Assembly (NCBI RefSeq): GCF_018130765.1
Contig: NZ_JAFCJZ010000002.1
Location: 434,001-498,000 of the forward strand
Length of the DNA stretch: 64,000 nucleotides
Direction: 5' to 3'
Source: Bradyrhizobium iriomotense
GTDB taxonomy: Bacteria; Pseudomonadota; Alphaproteobacteria; Rhizobiales; Xanthobacteraceae
A program made the translations under genes and the position numbers. Below are positions 48,026 to 56,944 of the stretch, piece after piece. The number at the start of each line of letters is the position of its first letter. The stretch's first letter is position 1. Below the pieces are notes generated by a model that was not told where the DNA came from, made no database searches, and saw nothing but the letters and a program-made list of their open reading frames with translations.

Positions 48026-49933
48026 ATGGCGGGCATCCACGCGCTCGATCGGCTGATCGGCGACGACTACCCGGAGCTTTTGACGGACGCGGAGGTTCGC
48101 GCCTTCGAGCAGGTCCCTTACGCGGACCGCGTCGCGGCCGAGAGCACTTATGACGCCATCAAGCTCGGTGCGGCGCGCAATCCCGACGGCGCGGCGATCC
48201 AGTTCCTGCAGAATGCCGATCCGTCCGACACGCCGGTCGTGGTCACCTACCGCGATTTCATCGCGCGCGTCACGCAAGCCGCCAACATGTTTCATGCGCT
48301 CGGTGCGGAGAAGGGCGATGTCATCAGCTTCATGCTGCCGCTGGTGCCCGATGCCTTCGTGACGCTGTTCGGTGCGGAGGCTGCCGGCATCGCCAATCCC
48401 GTCAATCCGCTGCTGGAGCCGCACCAGATCGCGGAGATCCTGGAAGCTGCGAACACGAAGATCCTGGTGGCGCTCGGGCCGATGCCCGGCACCGACATCT
48501 GGCAGAAGGTCGAGCAGATCCGCCCGCAGCTGAAGCACCTCAAGGCGATCGTGCAGGTGTTCGGCGGCGGCGATGCGGACAAGGGCATCTTTGCGTTCAA
48601 CGACCTGATCAAGCAGCAGCCGGCGGACCGGCTCGTCAGCGGGCGCAAGATTTCGGGTACCGATATCGCCGCCTATTTCCACACCGGCGGCACCACCGGC
48701 ACGCCAAAACTGGTGCGGCACACCCACGCCAACCAGGTCTACCAGGCCTGGGCGCTCAGTCTGCTGCTGAAGTCGAAGCCCGGCTCCAATTTGCTGTTCG
48801 GCATGCCGCTGTTTCATGTCGGGGGATCGCTGACGCAGGTGCTGCTGATGCTGTCGAGTGGCGGCTCGCTGGTCGTGCTGTCGCCGAGCGGCTGGCGCAA
48901 TCCGAATTCGGTGAAGAACATCTGGGGATTGGTCGAGCGCTATAAGCCCGAGGCGCTGTCGAGCGTGCCGACGGTGCTGGCGGCGGCGCTTGCGGTGCCG
49001 CCCGGCAATGCCGACATCTCCAGCCTGAAATATGCAGCTGGCGGCGGCTCGGCGATTCCCGTCGCCGTGGGCTCGGCGATCCAGGACAAGCTGAAGCTGC
49101 CGGTGGTCGAGGTCTACGGCATGACCGAGACCTCGAGCGTGCATACGCTCGCCTATCCGGGGCGGCCGATCCGGCTCGGTTCGGTCGGCCTTCCCATGCC
49201 TTATGCGCGCGTGCGCATCGTGCAGTTAGATGCCGACGGCCGCCTGATCCGCGACTGCAAGCCGGACGAGATCGGCGTCGTCATCATGGCCGGGCCCGGC
49301 GTGTTCGGCGGCTATCTCAACGACGAGCACAACAAGGGCGCCTTCGTCGACGAGGTCTGGGTCAATTCCGGCGATCTCGGGCGGCTCGATGCCGACGGCT
49401 ATCTCTGGATCACAGGGCGCGCCAAGGACCTCGTGATCCGCGGCGGCCACAACATCGATCCGGCGCCGATCGAGGAGATCATGTTCCGTCATCCCGCCGT
49501 CGGCTTTGCCGCGGTGGTCGGCCAGCCCGACGCTTACGCCGGTGAACTGCCCGTGGGCTACGTGCAGCTGAAACCGGGCGCCAGCGTTGAGCCGGGCGAA
49601 TTGGAGACGTGGGTGCGTGAGCGCACGCCGGAGCGCGCCGCCGTTCCGGTGCAGGTCATCCCCATCGATCCAATGCCGGTGACGGGCGTCGGCAAGGTGT
49701 TCAAGCCGCAGCTGCGCTGGGACGCCGCGCAGCGCGTGTTCACCAGGGTGCTGGCGCCGCTCGCCGAACGCGGCATCGACTGCAAGGTGAAGGTCGGTGC
49801 GCATGGCAGCCACGGCTCGATCGCCACCGTGACGCTCACGGGCCTGCCGGCGGACCAGCGCGAGATCGTCGCCGGCGAGGTGCACACGCTGCTGGCGCCG
49901 TTCGTGATGCGGCACGAGGTGGTGCAGGTCTAG
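48026..49933 (+). CDS. Acyl-CoA synthetase (AMP-forming)
   Basis: 635 aa ANL-superfamily ligase. P-loop YFHTGGTTGTPKL, VYGMTETSS, GDLGRLDADGYLWITGRAKDLVIRGGHNIDP and the C-terminal catalytic Lys region MPVTGVGKVFK are all intact. Extra residues at both ends (N-terminal MAGIHALDRLIGDDYPELL; C-terminal VTLTGLPADQREIVAGEVHTLLAPF) mark it as the fatty-acyl/cyclohexanecarboxyl-type subgroup; substrate unknown. GGAGGACGG precedes ATG 48026. Divergent from the SecD-like gene, 243 bp apart. Confidence 0.9.
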   Translation: MAGIHALDRLIGDDYPELLTDAEVRAFEQVPYADRVAAESTYDAIKLGAARNPDGAAIQFLQNADPSDTPVVVTYRDFIARVTQAANMFHALGAEKGDVISFMLPLVPDAFVTLFGAEAAGIANPVNPLLEPHQIAEILEAANTKILVALGPMPGTDIWQKVEQIRPQLKHLKAIVQVFGGGDADKGIFAFNDLIKQQPADRLVSGRKISGTDIAAYFHTGGTTGTPKLVRHTHANQVYQAWALSLLLKSKPGSNLLFGMPLFHVGGSLTQVLLMLSSGGSLVVLSPSGWRNPNSVKNIWGLVERYKPEALSSVPTVLAAALAVPPGNADISSLKYAAGGGSAIPVAVGSAIQDKLKLPVVEVYGMTETSSVHTLAYPGRPIRLGSVGLPMPYARVRIVQLDADGRLIRDCKPDEIGVVIMAGPGVFGGYLNDEHNKGAFVDEVWVNSGDLGRLDADGYLWITGRAKDLVIRGGHNIDPAPIEEIMFRHPAVGFAAVVGQPDAYAGELPVGYVQLKPGASVEPGELETWVRERTPERAAVPVQVIPIDPMPVTGVGKVFKPQLRWDAAQRVFTRVLAPLAERGIDCKVKVGAHGSHGSIATVTLTGLPADQREIVAGEVHTLLAPFVMRHEVVQV

Positions 49934-50006
49934 GTGAGGGCGCGAGAGGCTTGCATGCCTTGCCGCAAGCGAGCATCATCCCTCCAAAAAAAATGGGGGG
50001 AAATCG

Positions 50007-51332
50007 ATGCCTCAAGTCTCTCGCCGCCGCCACCTTCAGCAATTGTCGGGTGTGTTCGGGACCGCCGCGCTATCGGGGTGGTCGAGGTCGGCCTCGGCTT
50101 CAGAGGCTGACATTCCGCCGGAGGGCATCGGCAAGGGCATCCAGCACATCTCCTACAGCGATATCGGCGGCCGCCCCGACAGCGTGCAGGTGATGTTCAA
50201 CCGGCAGTACGTCTATGTCGGGCACATGTTCAGCGACGGCGTGACGATCCTGGATGCCTCCGATCCGCGTGCGCTGAAGCCGGTCAATTTCTTCACCGCG
50301 GGGCAATATACCCGCACCCACCATTTGCAGGCGGCAGAGGATCTGCTGCTGGTTGCGAACGGCGCCAACATCGTCGCGATGCAGTCCTACGACAACATGC
50401 GCGGCTATTTCGAGAACACACTGGTCGACAGCATCACCAAGGCCAAGAAATTCCGCTCCGGCCTGTCGATCCACGACATCTCGAAACCAGGCGAGATGCG
50501 CGAGATCGCGTTCCTCGAAATGCCGGGCTTCGGCATCAACCGGCTGTGGTGGCCGGGCGGCCGCTATGCCTATGTGTCGGCGCATTTCGACGGCTTCACC
50601 GACCACATCCTGTGCGTGGTCGATCTGAAGACCATCACCAAGCCGGAAGTGGTCGCGAAATGGTGGCTGCCGGGCATGAACCGCGCGGCCGGCGAGCCGC
50701 CGACGCCCAAGGGCAAGCGCTTTGCGCTGCATCACATGATCACCGCAGGTGATCGCGGCTATGCCGCCTGGCGCGATGGCGGCTTCACCATCCACGACAT
50801 CAGCGATCCCGCCAATCCAAGGCTGCTGTCCCATATCAACTGGTCGCCGCCCTTCGCCGGCGGCACGCATACGCCGCTGCCGCTGCCGAAGCGACAGCTC
50901 GCGATCGTCGCGGACGAAGCGAATGCGGAGAAATGCGCCAAGGGCCTGTTCCACACCTTCGTGCTCGACGTGCGCGCGCCAGAGAACCCGGTGCCGATCG
51001 CAACCTTGCCGACCCCGCGCGAGCGCGATTTCTGCACGAGTGGCACCTTCGGCCCGCATAATCTGCACGAGAACCGCCCGGGCTCGTTCCAGAGCGAGGA
51101 GACGATCTTCGCGACCTACAACAATGCCGGCGTGAGAGTGTTCGACATCAGGGATGCCTTCGCACCGAAGGAGATGGCGTACTGGGTGCCGCCGACGCCG
51201 AAGAAGCTCATCGACCCCCGGCCGAATATCGCCCTCGCAGCCAAGACCTGTGACGCCTACGTCCGGCCCGACGGGCTGATGTTCGTCTCCGACTGGAACG
51301 CCGGCATGCACGTGCTGCAATATCAAGGGTGA
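50007..51332 (+). CDS. Exported LVIVD-repeat (beta-propeller-like) protein
   Basis: 441 aa. N-terminus SRRRHLQQLSGVFGTAAL is a twin-arginine-like signal. The body carries repeats of the LVIVD type (GVTILDASDPRALKPV, GLSIHDISKPGEMREI, GFTIHDISDPANPRLL, GVRVFDIRDAFAPKEM), which build a beta-propeller. Function unknown in these bacteria. It starts immediately after an A8-T-G6 homopolymer stretch that provides the Shine-Dalgarno. Confidence 0.85.
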   Translation: MPQVSRRRHLQQLSGVFGTAALSGWSRSASASEADIPPEGIGKGIQHISYSDIGGRPDSVQVMFNRQYVYVGHMFSDGVTILDASDPRALKPVNFFTAGQYTRTHHLQAAEDLLLVANGANIVAMQSYDNMRGYFENTLVDSITKAKKFRSGLSIHDISKPGEMREIAFLEMPGFGINRLWWPGGRYAYVSAHFDGFTDHILCVVDLKTITKPEVVAKWWLPGMNRAAGEPPTPKGKRFALHHMITAGDRGYAAWRDGGFTIHDISDPANPRLLSHINWSPPFAGGTHTPLPLPKRQLAIVADEANAEKCAKGLFHTFVLDVRAPENPVPIATLPTPRERDFCTSGTFGPHNLHENRPGSFQSEETIFATYNNAGVRVFDIRDAFAPKEMAYWVPPTPKKLIDPRPNIALAAKTCDAYVRPDGLMFVSDWNAGMHVLQYQG

Positions 51333-51400
51333 GCGCCGCACAAGGTTGAGTTGGCGACTTGTCCGCCGACCGGCTCTTCCGATTGCGTGACGCTTCGCCG

Positions 51401-52768
51401 CTACCCGCGGATCGCCGCATTGGCCTGCGCGGCTGCACCGGTCATCGCATCCTTTGCCGATTTCTCGCCGTTGACCACTTCGTTGACGCCGATCATGAAG
51501 GCATCGAGGATCGGTCTCGATTGTGGATGGAAGAGGATCGCCTTGGCGCGGTCGACATCGGCATTTTGCAAATTGGTCAGCGCCGCCTCGGCGGCCTGCG
51601 AGCCGAATGCCTTCTTGAAGCCCTCGCTGGACCACGCCGACACGCGTGTCGTCGCCAGCCCGGCTGCGGCAGTCTGCAGCGATGTCGGCTTGCTTGTCGC
51701 CCAGAGCAGGAACAGGAAAGCTGCCCGTTTGTTTCGTGATTTTGAATTGATGCAGGCCTGCCAGTGCGACATGAAGGGCACGGGCGCGCGACCAGGGACA
51801 TGCGGGAAGACCGCAAACGCGGCCTGCTTGGCGACGCGACTCCTGGCCGGATTGGAGATGTCGGTCGCGAAATTGCTGCTGTCGATCGCGACCGCAGCCC
51901 GTCCCTGCAGGAAGTCGTCCAGCACGTGGTACCATTCATAGCTGCCGACGCCGCCAGGCCCGGCCTGGCTGAGCAGGCGTCCGTACATCTCGACGGCCGC
52001 AATCGCTTCGGGGCTTGCGAAAACGGCCTTGTTGTCCTTGACCATGGCGCCGCCGTAAGAGAACACGAAGCCCATCGCTGGCGGGGAGGAATTGCCGCCG
52101 GCCTGGGCCCGCATAGCGATCCCCGACATCTCGCTGGACTTGAGCGCCTTGGCTGTCACAAGCAGCTCGTCGAACGTCTGCGGAACCGGCAGGTTCTTGG
52201 CTGCCAGCGCGTCCCCGTTGATGAACATGGTCATCGCTTCGGAGGTGATCGGGATGGCGTACCGTTCGCCGTCGGACCACAGCGGGAAGGCCCGGGCCGT
52301 CTTGAGCAGGTCGTTCTCGTCATACCAGCCGAGATCGGTCAGCAATCGGTTCGAATAATAGCCGTTCAACGGCTCGAGCCATCCTCCCGAGATGCCCTGG
52401 CCATAGGTCGTGAACATGAAGACGTCTGGCGTCGTGCTGCCGCGGGCGAGTCTGATCGGCAAGGCGCCGAGATATGTGGTTTCGAGCTGGAAATCGATGG
52501 TGACGTTGATTCCGGTGAGCCTGGTGAACTCCGGCAGCAGCGGCGTGATCGCATTCGACCAGGGATGGATCGCGCCCGAAAGAGAGATCGTCTGTCCCGC
52601 AAACTGCTTCCAATCGATGTTCGCGTTGGCGTACGTCGCAGCGCGGTCCTCGGCGAAGCTCCAACGTGGCAGCGCGGCCAGCGTCGGCAAGACTGCGCCC
52701 ACCGCCCCCAATCCCCTAACGAAGCTGCGACGGCTGGTCGGAATTCGACCGCTCTGTGCGTACGTCAT
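51401..52768 (-). CDS. Orphan extracellular solute-binding protein (sugar ABC type), Tat-exported
   Basis: 455 aa. Tat signal SRRSFVRGLGAVGAVLPTLAAL, mature part from about 48. Family-1 sugar-type fold: LPEFTRLTGINVTIDFQLETTYLGAL, TPDVFMFTTYGQGISGGWLEPLNGYY, WSDGERYAIPITSEAMTMFINGDAL, VPQTFDELLVTAKAL. No permease or ATPase adjacent; the neighbouring divergent gene is a histidine kinase, so it may act as a binding or sensing partner. ATG 52768 used; an upstream start at 52792 would add 8 residues. Confidence 0.87.
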   Translation of the reverse strand: MTYAQSGRIPTSRRSFVRGLGAVGAVLPTLAALPRWSFAEDRAATYANANIDWKQFAGQTISLSGAIHPWSNAITPLLPEFTRLTGINVTIDFQLETTYLGALPIRLARGSTTPDVFMFTTYGQGISGGWLEPLNGYYSNRLLTDLGWYDENDLLKTARAFPLWSDGERYAIPITSEAMTMFINGDALAAKNLPVPQTFDELLVTAKALKSSEMSGIAMRAQAGGNSSPPAMGFVFSYGGAMVKDNKAVFASPEAIAAVEMYGRLLSQAGPGGVGSYEWYHVLDDFLQGRAAVAIDSSNFATDISNPARSRVAKQAAFAVFPHVPGRAPVPFMSHWQACINSKSRNKRAAFLFLLWATSKPTSLQTAAAGLATTRVSAWSSEGFKKAFGSQAAEAALTNLQNADVDRAKAILFHPQSRPILDAFMIGVNEVVNGEKSAKDAMTGAAAQANAAIRG

Positions 52769-52977
52769 GTTGGCTCTCCCTGCGACGGGCAATCATTCGC
52801 AACACGAGCCATACCGGTGATGTGCGGCCCTCGCGCGACGACTGACGGCCAAACCGGTGTAACCTTGGGGGCGAGAATGTCGGGTTCTCGCCCACCCAAC
52901 CATGCTATTATTCTATCATGCTCTGGCCTCGACACCAGAAGACGCGCTGTCACACGAGCATCGAAGACCCAAGGCCG

Positions 52978-54831
52978 ATGTCAGTCCCTGCTCAGGTCCC
53001 GTCTTTGCGATGGCTGGCTCGTCCGCTGATCGTGGCGGTCGTGGCGCTTCTGACGCTGTTCGCTGCGACCGGGTTTCTCGGCCTGCAATATCGGCAGGAG
53101 CGGCAGGCGGCCCATGACCTGCTTGGGCATAGCCGCCAGGTGCTCGAAACACTTGATCGGTTGCGTGCGATCACCGCCGAGCTGGAGACCGAACGGCGCG
53201 GGTATCTAATGACCCTCGACCCCACCTATCTCAAAGCCTACGGCGTCTCCGACGAAGGCGTGCGGCGCGAGGCGCAGGCGCTGCTGGTGCTGGTCGCGGA
53301 CGATCCGTTGCAGAGTCTGCGCGCGCAACATCTGGCGCTGACCGTTTCGGCAAAGCTGCGCGAGATCGACGAGATGGTGAAGACCGCCGGCACGTCCGGG
53401 CAGGCGGCGCTGGCGATGATCCGCAGCATGGATGAGATCCGCTCGCAAATCGACCAGATGATGGATCACGAGCGCTTTCGGCTCGCCGATCGGGAGACGC
53501 ATGCCGAAGCATTCGAGCAGCGCTGGACCTGGCTGATCGCCGGCGCCGTTGTCCTCGTCGTCGCGCTGGCGGGAGCGGCGTTGGCGCTCGCGCGGCTCGA
53601 AGCGAAACGGCGGAGACAGGCGACCGAGGAGAACATTCAATTGCAGAGCGACCTTGCAGCGCGGGATATCAAGATCCGGCGCCTCTTCGATTCCAACATC
53701 ATCGGTATCATCATCTGGGAGGTCGAGGGCCGCATTCTCGAGGCCAATGACGCGTTTCTGCGCATCGTCGGATACGATCGGGACGATCTCGCCTCGGGGC
53801 GCCTGCATCGATACGACCTCACGCCGCCGGAATGGCGCGACCGCGACGTAAAAACCGTGGCGGAGTTGAAGCGGGCCGGGACGGCCCAGCCGTTCGAGAA
53901 GGAGTATGTCCGGAAGGATGGAAGCCGTGTCTCCGTGCTGATTGGCGGGACGATGTTCGCACAAGGTGGAGATCAAGGCGTCGGCTTTGTCCTCGATCTG
54001 ACGCCTCTCAAGCGGGCAGAGGCCGAAGCTCGCGAACACGAGCGGCTCTACCGCGAAGCCTTGATGGAGCTCGCGCACGCAAATCGCGTCACCACAATGG
54101 GGCAGCTCACGGCTTCGATTGCCCATGAGGTCAACCAGCCGATCGCCGCGATCGTGGCGAACGCCGAGGCCGGGCTGAATTGGCTGGAGGCCCAACCGCC
54201 AAATCTGGAGCGGGTTCGACAGACACTCGACTGGATCACCGGCGATGGCATGCGAGCCGGCGACATCATCGGCCGGATCCGGGCGCTGATAAGGAAAGCG
54301 CCGCCGCAAAAGGAGGATATGGATATCAACCAGGCGGTGCTCGACGTCATCGCGCTGACCCGCAGCGAAGCGTTCAAGAACCGCGTCTCGGTACGAACGC
54401 AGCTTGCCGAAGGCCTGCCGACCATTCCGGCAGATCGGGTTCAACTTCAGCAAGTGCTGCTCAACCTGATTGTCAACGCGATCGAGGCGATGGCCGCGGT
54501 TGGCGAGCACGAGCGCGAGTTGCTGATCAGCACCGATCGGGATGTATCGAACGGCGTGCACGTCACCTTGCGGGATTCCGGTCCGGGACTGGATCCGAAG
54601 AATGTCGAGTGCCTGTTCGAGGCCTTCTACACCACCAAGCCGACAGGCATGGGGATGGGTCTCGCCATCTGCCACTCGATCATCGAGGCGCATGGTGGAC
54701 GAATGTGGGCCGGCGCAAACGAGCCTCGGGGCGCCGTCTTCCAGTTCACCCTGCCTCTCGCCTCAGACGAGGCCACATCCCGCCTGTTGCAGGCGGAGGA
54801 GCCAACGGGCCTGCGCTCAGTGGCCCGCTGA
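52978..54831 (+). CDS. CHASE3-PAS hybrid-less sensor histidine kinase
   Basis: 617 aa. Transmembrane helix about 16-36, periplasmic CHASE3-type four-helix domain (about 40-180: LETLDRLRAITAELETERRGYLMTLD), second helix about 185-205, PAS (about 230-345), HisKA with phosphoacceptor His383 in SIAHEVNQPIAA, and HATPase (NLIVNAIEAM, DSGPGLDPKNVECLFEAFYTTKPTGMGMGLAICHSIIEAHGG). No response regulator is encoded next to it. ATG 52978 preferred; ATG 52918 would add 20 residues without a Shine-Dalgarno. Divergent from the orphan binding-protein gene. Confidence 0.92.
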   Translation: MSVPAQVPSLRWLARPLIVAVVALLTLFAATGFLGLQYRQERQAAHDLLGHSRQVLETLDRLRAITAELETERRGYLMTLDPTYLKAYGVSDEGVRREAQALLVLVADDPLQSLRAQHLALTVSAKLREIDEMVKTAGTSGQAALAMIRSMDEIRSQIDQMMDHERFRLADRETHAEAFEQRWTWLIAGAVVLVVALAGAALALARLEAKRRRQATEENIQLQSDLAARDIKIRRLFDSNIIGIIIWEVEGRILEANDAFLRIVGYDRDDLASGRLHRYDLTPPEWRDRDVKTVAELKRAGTAQPFEKEYVRKDGSRVSVLIGGTMFAQGGDQGVGFVLDLTPLKRAEAEAREHERLYREALMELAHANRVTTMGQLTASIAHEVNQPIAAIVANAEAGLNWLEAQPPNLERVRQTLDWITGDGMRAGDIIGRIRALIRKAPPQKEDMDINQAVLDVIALTRSEAFKNRVSVRTQLAEGLPTIPADRVQLQQVLLNLIVNAIEAMAAVGEHERELLISTDRDVSNGVHVTLRDSGPGLDPKNVECLFEAFYTTKPTGMGMGLAICHSIIEAHGGRMWAGANEPRGAVFQFTLPLASDEATSRLLQAEEPTGLRSVAR

Positions 54832-54989
54832 CGGGGGCTGCGTAACCTTTTTTGCGGCTGCGCAGCACGCGCCTTTCGTGATCCGGGCCGTGGTGCAACC
54901 GCAGGAGGTGAGGCGGCATCAGAGCTCGGACCGGCCGGACCGGAGAGCGGCGCTTCGCCGCACGATCAATAAGTTGCCCGGATACTTTG

Positions 54990-55005
54990 TGTGACGATGG
55001 TCACA
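54990..55005. promoter_or_regulatory. CRP-type palindrome upstream of the caspase-like genes
   Basis: TGTGACGATGGTCACA: half-sites TGTGA (54990-54994) and TCACA (55001-55005) separated by 6 nt, a perfect match to the CRP-family consensus. It is centred about 75 bp before the GTG start of the first caspase-like gene, a position compatible with activation. Which CRP/FNR family member binds is inference. Confidence 0.7.
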
Positions 55006-55072
55006 TAGGGAGGAATTGGCAATCTGCCATGGTTCCGAATAGTCTCATGGAATTGCATCCGGGGGGACGCAA

Positions 55073-56920
55073 GTGATTCCGGTTCGGCTATTTGCTTTGG
55101 TGATTTTTGCGTTGAGCCTTGCCTGCGGACCGGCGCATGCCGACCGGCGGGTCGCGCTCATCATCGGCAATTCCGCTTACAAGAGCGCGCCCAAGCTCAG
55201 CAATCCCGTGAACGATGCCACGCGGGTCGGCGGCATGTTCAAGAAGGCCGGCTTCGATTCCGTCGACGTCAGGCTGGATCTCAGCGCCAGCGAGATGCGG
55301 CGCATGTTGCGTGAGTTTGCCGGCAGGACGCGCGATGCGGACATGGCGGTGATCTATTACGCCGGCCACGGCATCGAGCTCGACGGCAACAACTATCTCA
55401 TTCCGACCGACGCGACGCTGGAGACCGACGGCGACGTGCTCGACGAGACCATCCCGGTCGAGCGGGCGCTGTTCGCGGTCGAGCCGGCCAAGCAGCTGCG
55501 CCTGATCATCCTGGACGCCTGCCGCGACAACCCGTTCGCGAAGACGATGAAGCGCACGCTGGCTTCGCGCGCGATCGGACGCGGCCTTGCCAAGGTCGAG
55601 CCGACCAGCCCCAACACCATGATTGCGTTCGCAGCCAAGGCGGGATCGACCGCATCGGACGGCGATGCCAGAAACAGCCCGTTCGCCGCCGCGCTGGTCG
55701 AGCACCTGCCGAAGCCGGGGCTCGATCTGCGCAAGGCCTTCGGCTTCGTGCGCGACGACGTGCTCAAGGCGACCGGTTACAAGCAGGAGCCCTATGTCTA
55801 CGGCTCGCTCGGCGGCGACGACGTGCCCCTCGTCGTGAGACCAGCGGCAACCGGTCCCCAGGCCAACCCGCAGGAGGCCATTCGCAGGGATTACGAGCTC
55901 GCGCTCCAGCTTGCGACGCGCGACGGCTGGGAAGCGTTTCTGGCGCAATATCCCGATGGCTTCTATGCCAACCTCGCCAAGGGCCAGCTGAACAAGATCG
56001 GCGCCGAAGAGACGCGCGCTGCGGCCGAACAAAAGGCCCGCGCGGCCGAGCAGGAGAAGGCCCGGCTGATTACCGAGCGGGCCCAGAAGGCCGAGCAGGA
56101 GAAGGCCGCCGCGGCTGCCAAGGCGGCCGAAGAGGCACGGATCGCGGCGGAGAAGAAGAAGGAGATCGAGCAGGCGAAGGCTGAAGCGGCCGAACGCGAG
56201 CGCAAAGCGGCGGAGGCGGCGGCTGCGAAGGCGCTGGCCGAGAAGCAGGCGGCGGAGAAGGCCAAGGCCGAGCTTGCCGCAAAGCAGGCGGCGGAGAGGG
56301 CAGAGCAGGCTGCAAAGCCGGCGGCGGATCGCCAGTTGCCCGAGGCCGAGCAAAAAGCTGCGGCGCTCTCGCCCGGGCCGACATCACCATTATCTGCGGT
56401 TGACCTTGCGAAGTCCGTGCAGAGCGAATTGCGCCGCATCGGCTGCCTGTCCGCTTCTGCCGATGGAGACTGGAACGCCGCGTCGCAGCGTTCGCTGACG
56501 CTCTTCAACAAATATGCCGGCACGCAGTTCGACGTGAAGCTTGCGAGCGTCGACGCGCTCGACGCGCTGAAGGCGAAGCCGGGGCGGGTCTGCCCGCTGG
56601 TGTGCAATTTTGGCTTCAAGGCCGACGGTGATCAATGCGTGAAGATCACCTGCCGCGCCGGCTATCGCGTCGGCGACGACAACGAGTGCGAGAAGATCCA
56701 GGAGAAGAAGCCGGTCGCGACGCGCGAGGATTCGAGAAAGCGCGACGCAGACCGGAAGGCGACCGAAGCTGCGCCGTCCAAGCCGGAAGCGAGCGGGCAG
56801 ATCTTCTGCAACTCGGCGGGATGCCGCCCAGTGCAGAAAGGCTGCAGGCTCGTGTCCGGGGCTACGCCCGGAAGATATAACGCCGCCATAGGAAGCGGCA
56901 ATTACGAGGTCTGCAACTGA
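55073..56920 (+). CDS. Exported caspase-fold (peptidase C14) protein, paralogue 1
   Basis: 615 aa. Signal peptide ending PAHA-D (residue about 23). Caspase-like domain (about 25-255): RRVALIIGNSAYKSAPKLSNPVNDAT, catalytic His99 in VIYYAGHGIELDG, Cys150 in IILDACRDNPF. Then an Ala/Glu/Lys-rich coiled coil (about 310-418), a peptidoglycan-binding-like stretch (450-483: ELRRIGCLSASADGDWNAASQ) and a Cys-rich EGF-like tail (GRVCPLVCNFGFKADGDQC...). GTG start with a GGGGGGA Shine-Dalgarno 6 nt upstream; a 15-aa leader ORF (55029-55076) ends in a GTGA overlap with it. Likely a periplasmic orthocaspase; target unknown. Confidence 0.88.
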   Translation: MIPVRLFALVIFALSLACGPAHADRRVALIIGNSAYKSAPKLSNPVNDATRVGGMFKKAGFDSVDVRLDLSASEMRRMLREFAGRTRDADMAVIYYAGHGIELDGNNYLIPTDATLETDGDVLDETIPVERALFAVEPAKQLRLIILDACRDNPFAKTMKRTLASRAIGRGLAKVEPTSPNTMIAFAAKAGSTASDGDARNSPFAAALVEHLPKPGLDLRKAFGFVRDDVLKATGYKQEPYVYGSLGGDDVPLVVRPAATGPQANPQEAIRRDYELALQLATRDGWEAFLAQYPDGFYANLAKGQLNKIGAEETRAAAEQKARAAEQEKARLITERAQKAEQEKAAAAAKAAEEARIAAEKKKEIEQAKAEAAERERKAAEAAAAKALAEKQAAEKAKAELAAKQAAERAEQAAKPAADRQLPEAEQKAAALSPGPTSPLSAVDLAKSVQSELRRIGCLSASADGDWNAASQRSLTLFNKYAGTQFDVKLASVDALDALKAKPGRVCPLVCNFGFKADGDQCVKITCRAGYRVGDDNECEKIQEKKPVATREDSRKRDADRKATEAAPSKPEASGQIFCNSAGCRPVQKGCRLVSGATPGRYNAAIGSGNYEVCN

Positions 56921-56944
56921 TCGTGTCGTCGATCAAAGCCGCGG

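Noticed and set aside
50100..51935. 611-codon minus-strand frame over the LVIVD and binding-protein genes
   Set aside because: It overlaps two well-supported genes and shows no family motifs.
53206..54693. 495-codon minus-strand frame over the histidine kinase
   Set aside because: Shadow of the kinase, composition-driven, no motifs.
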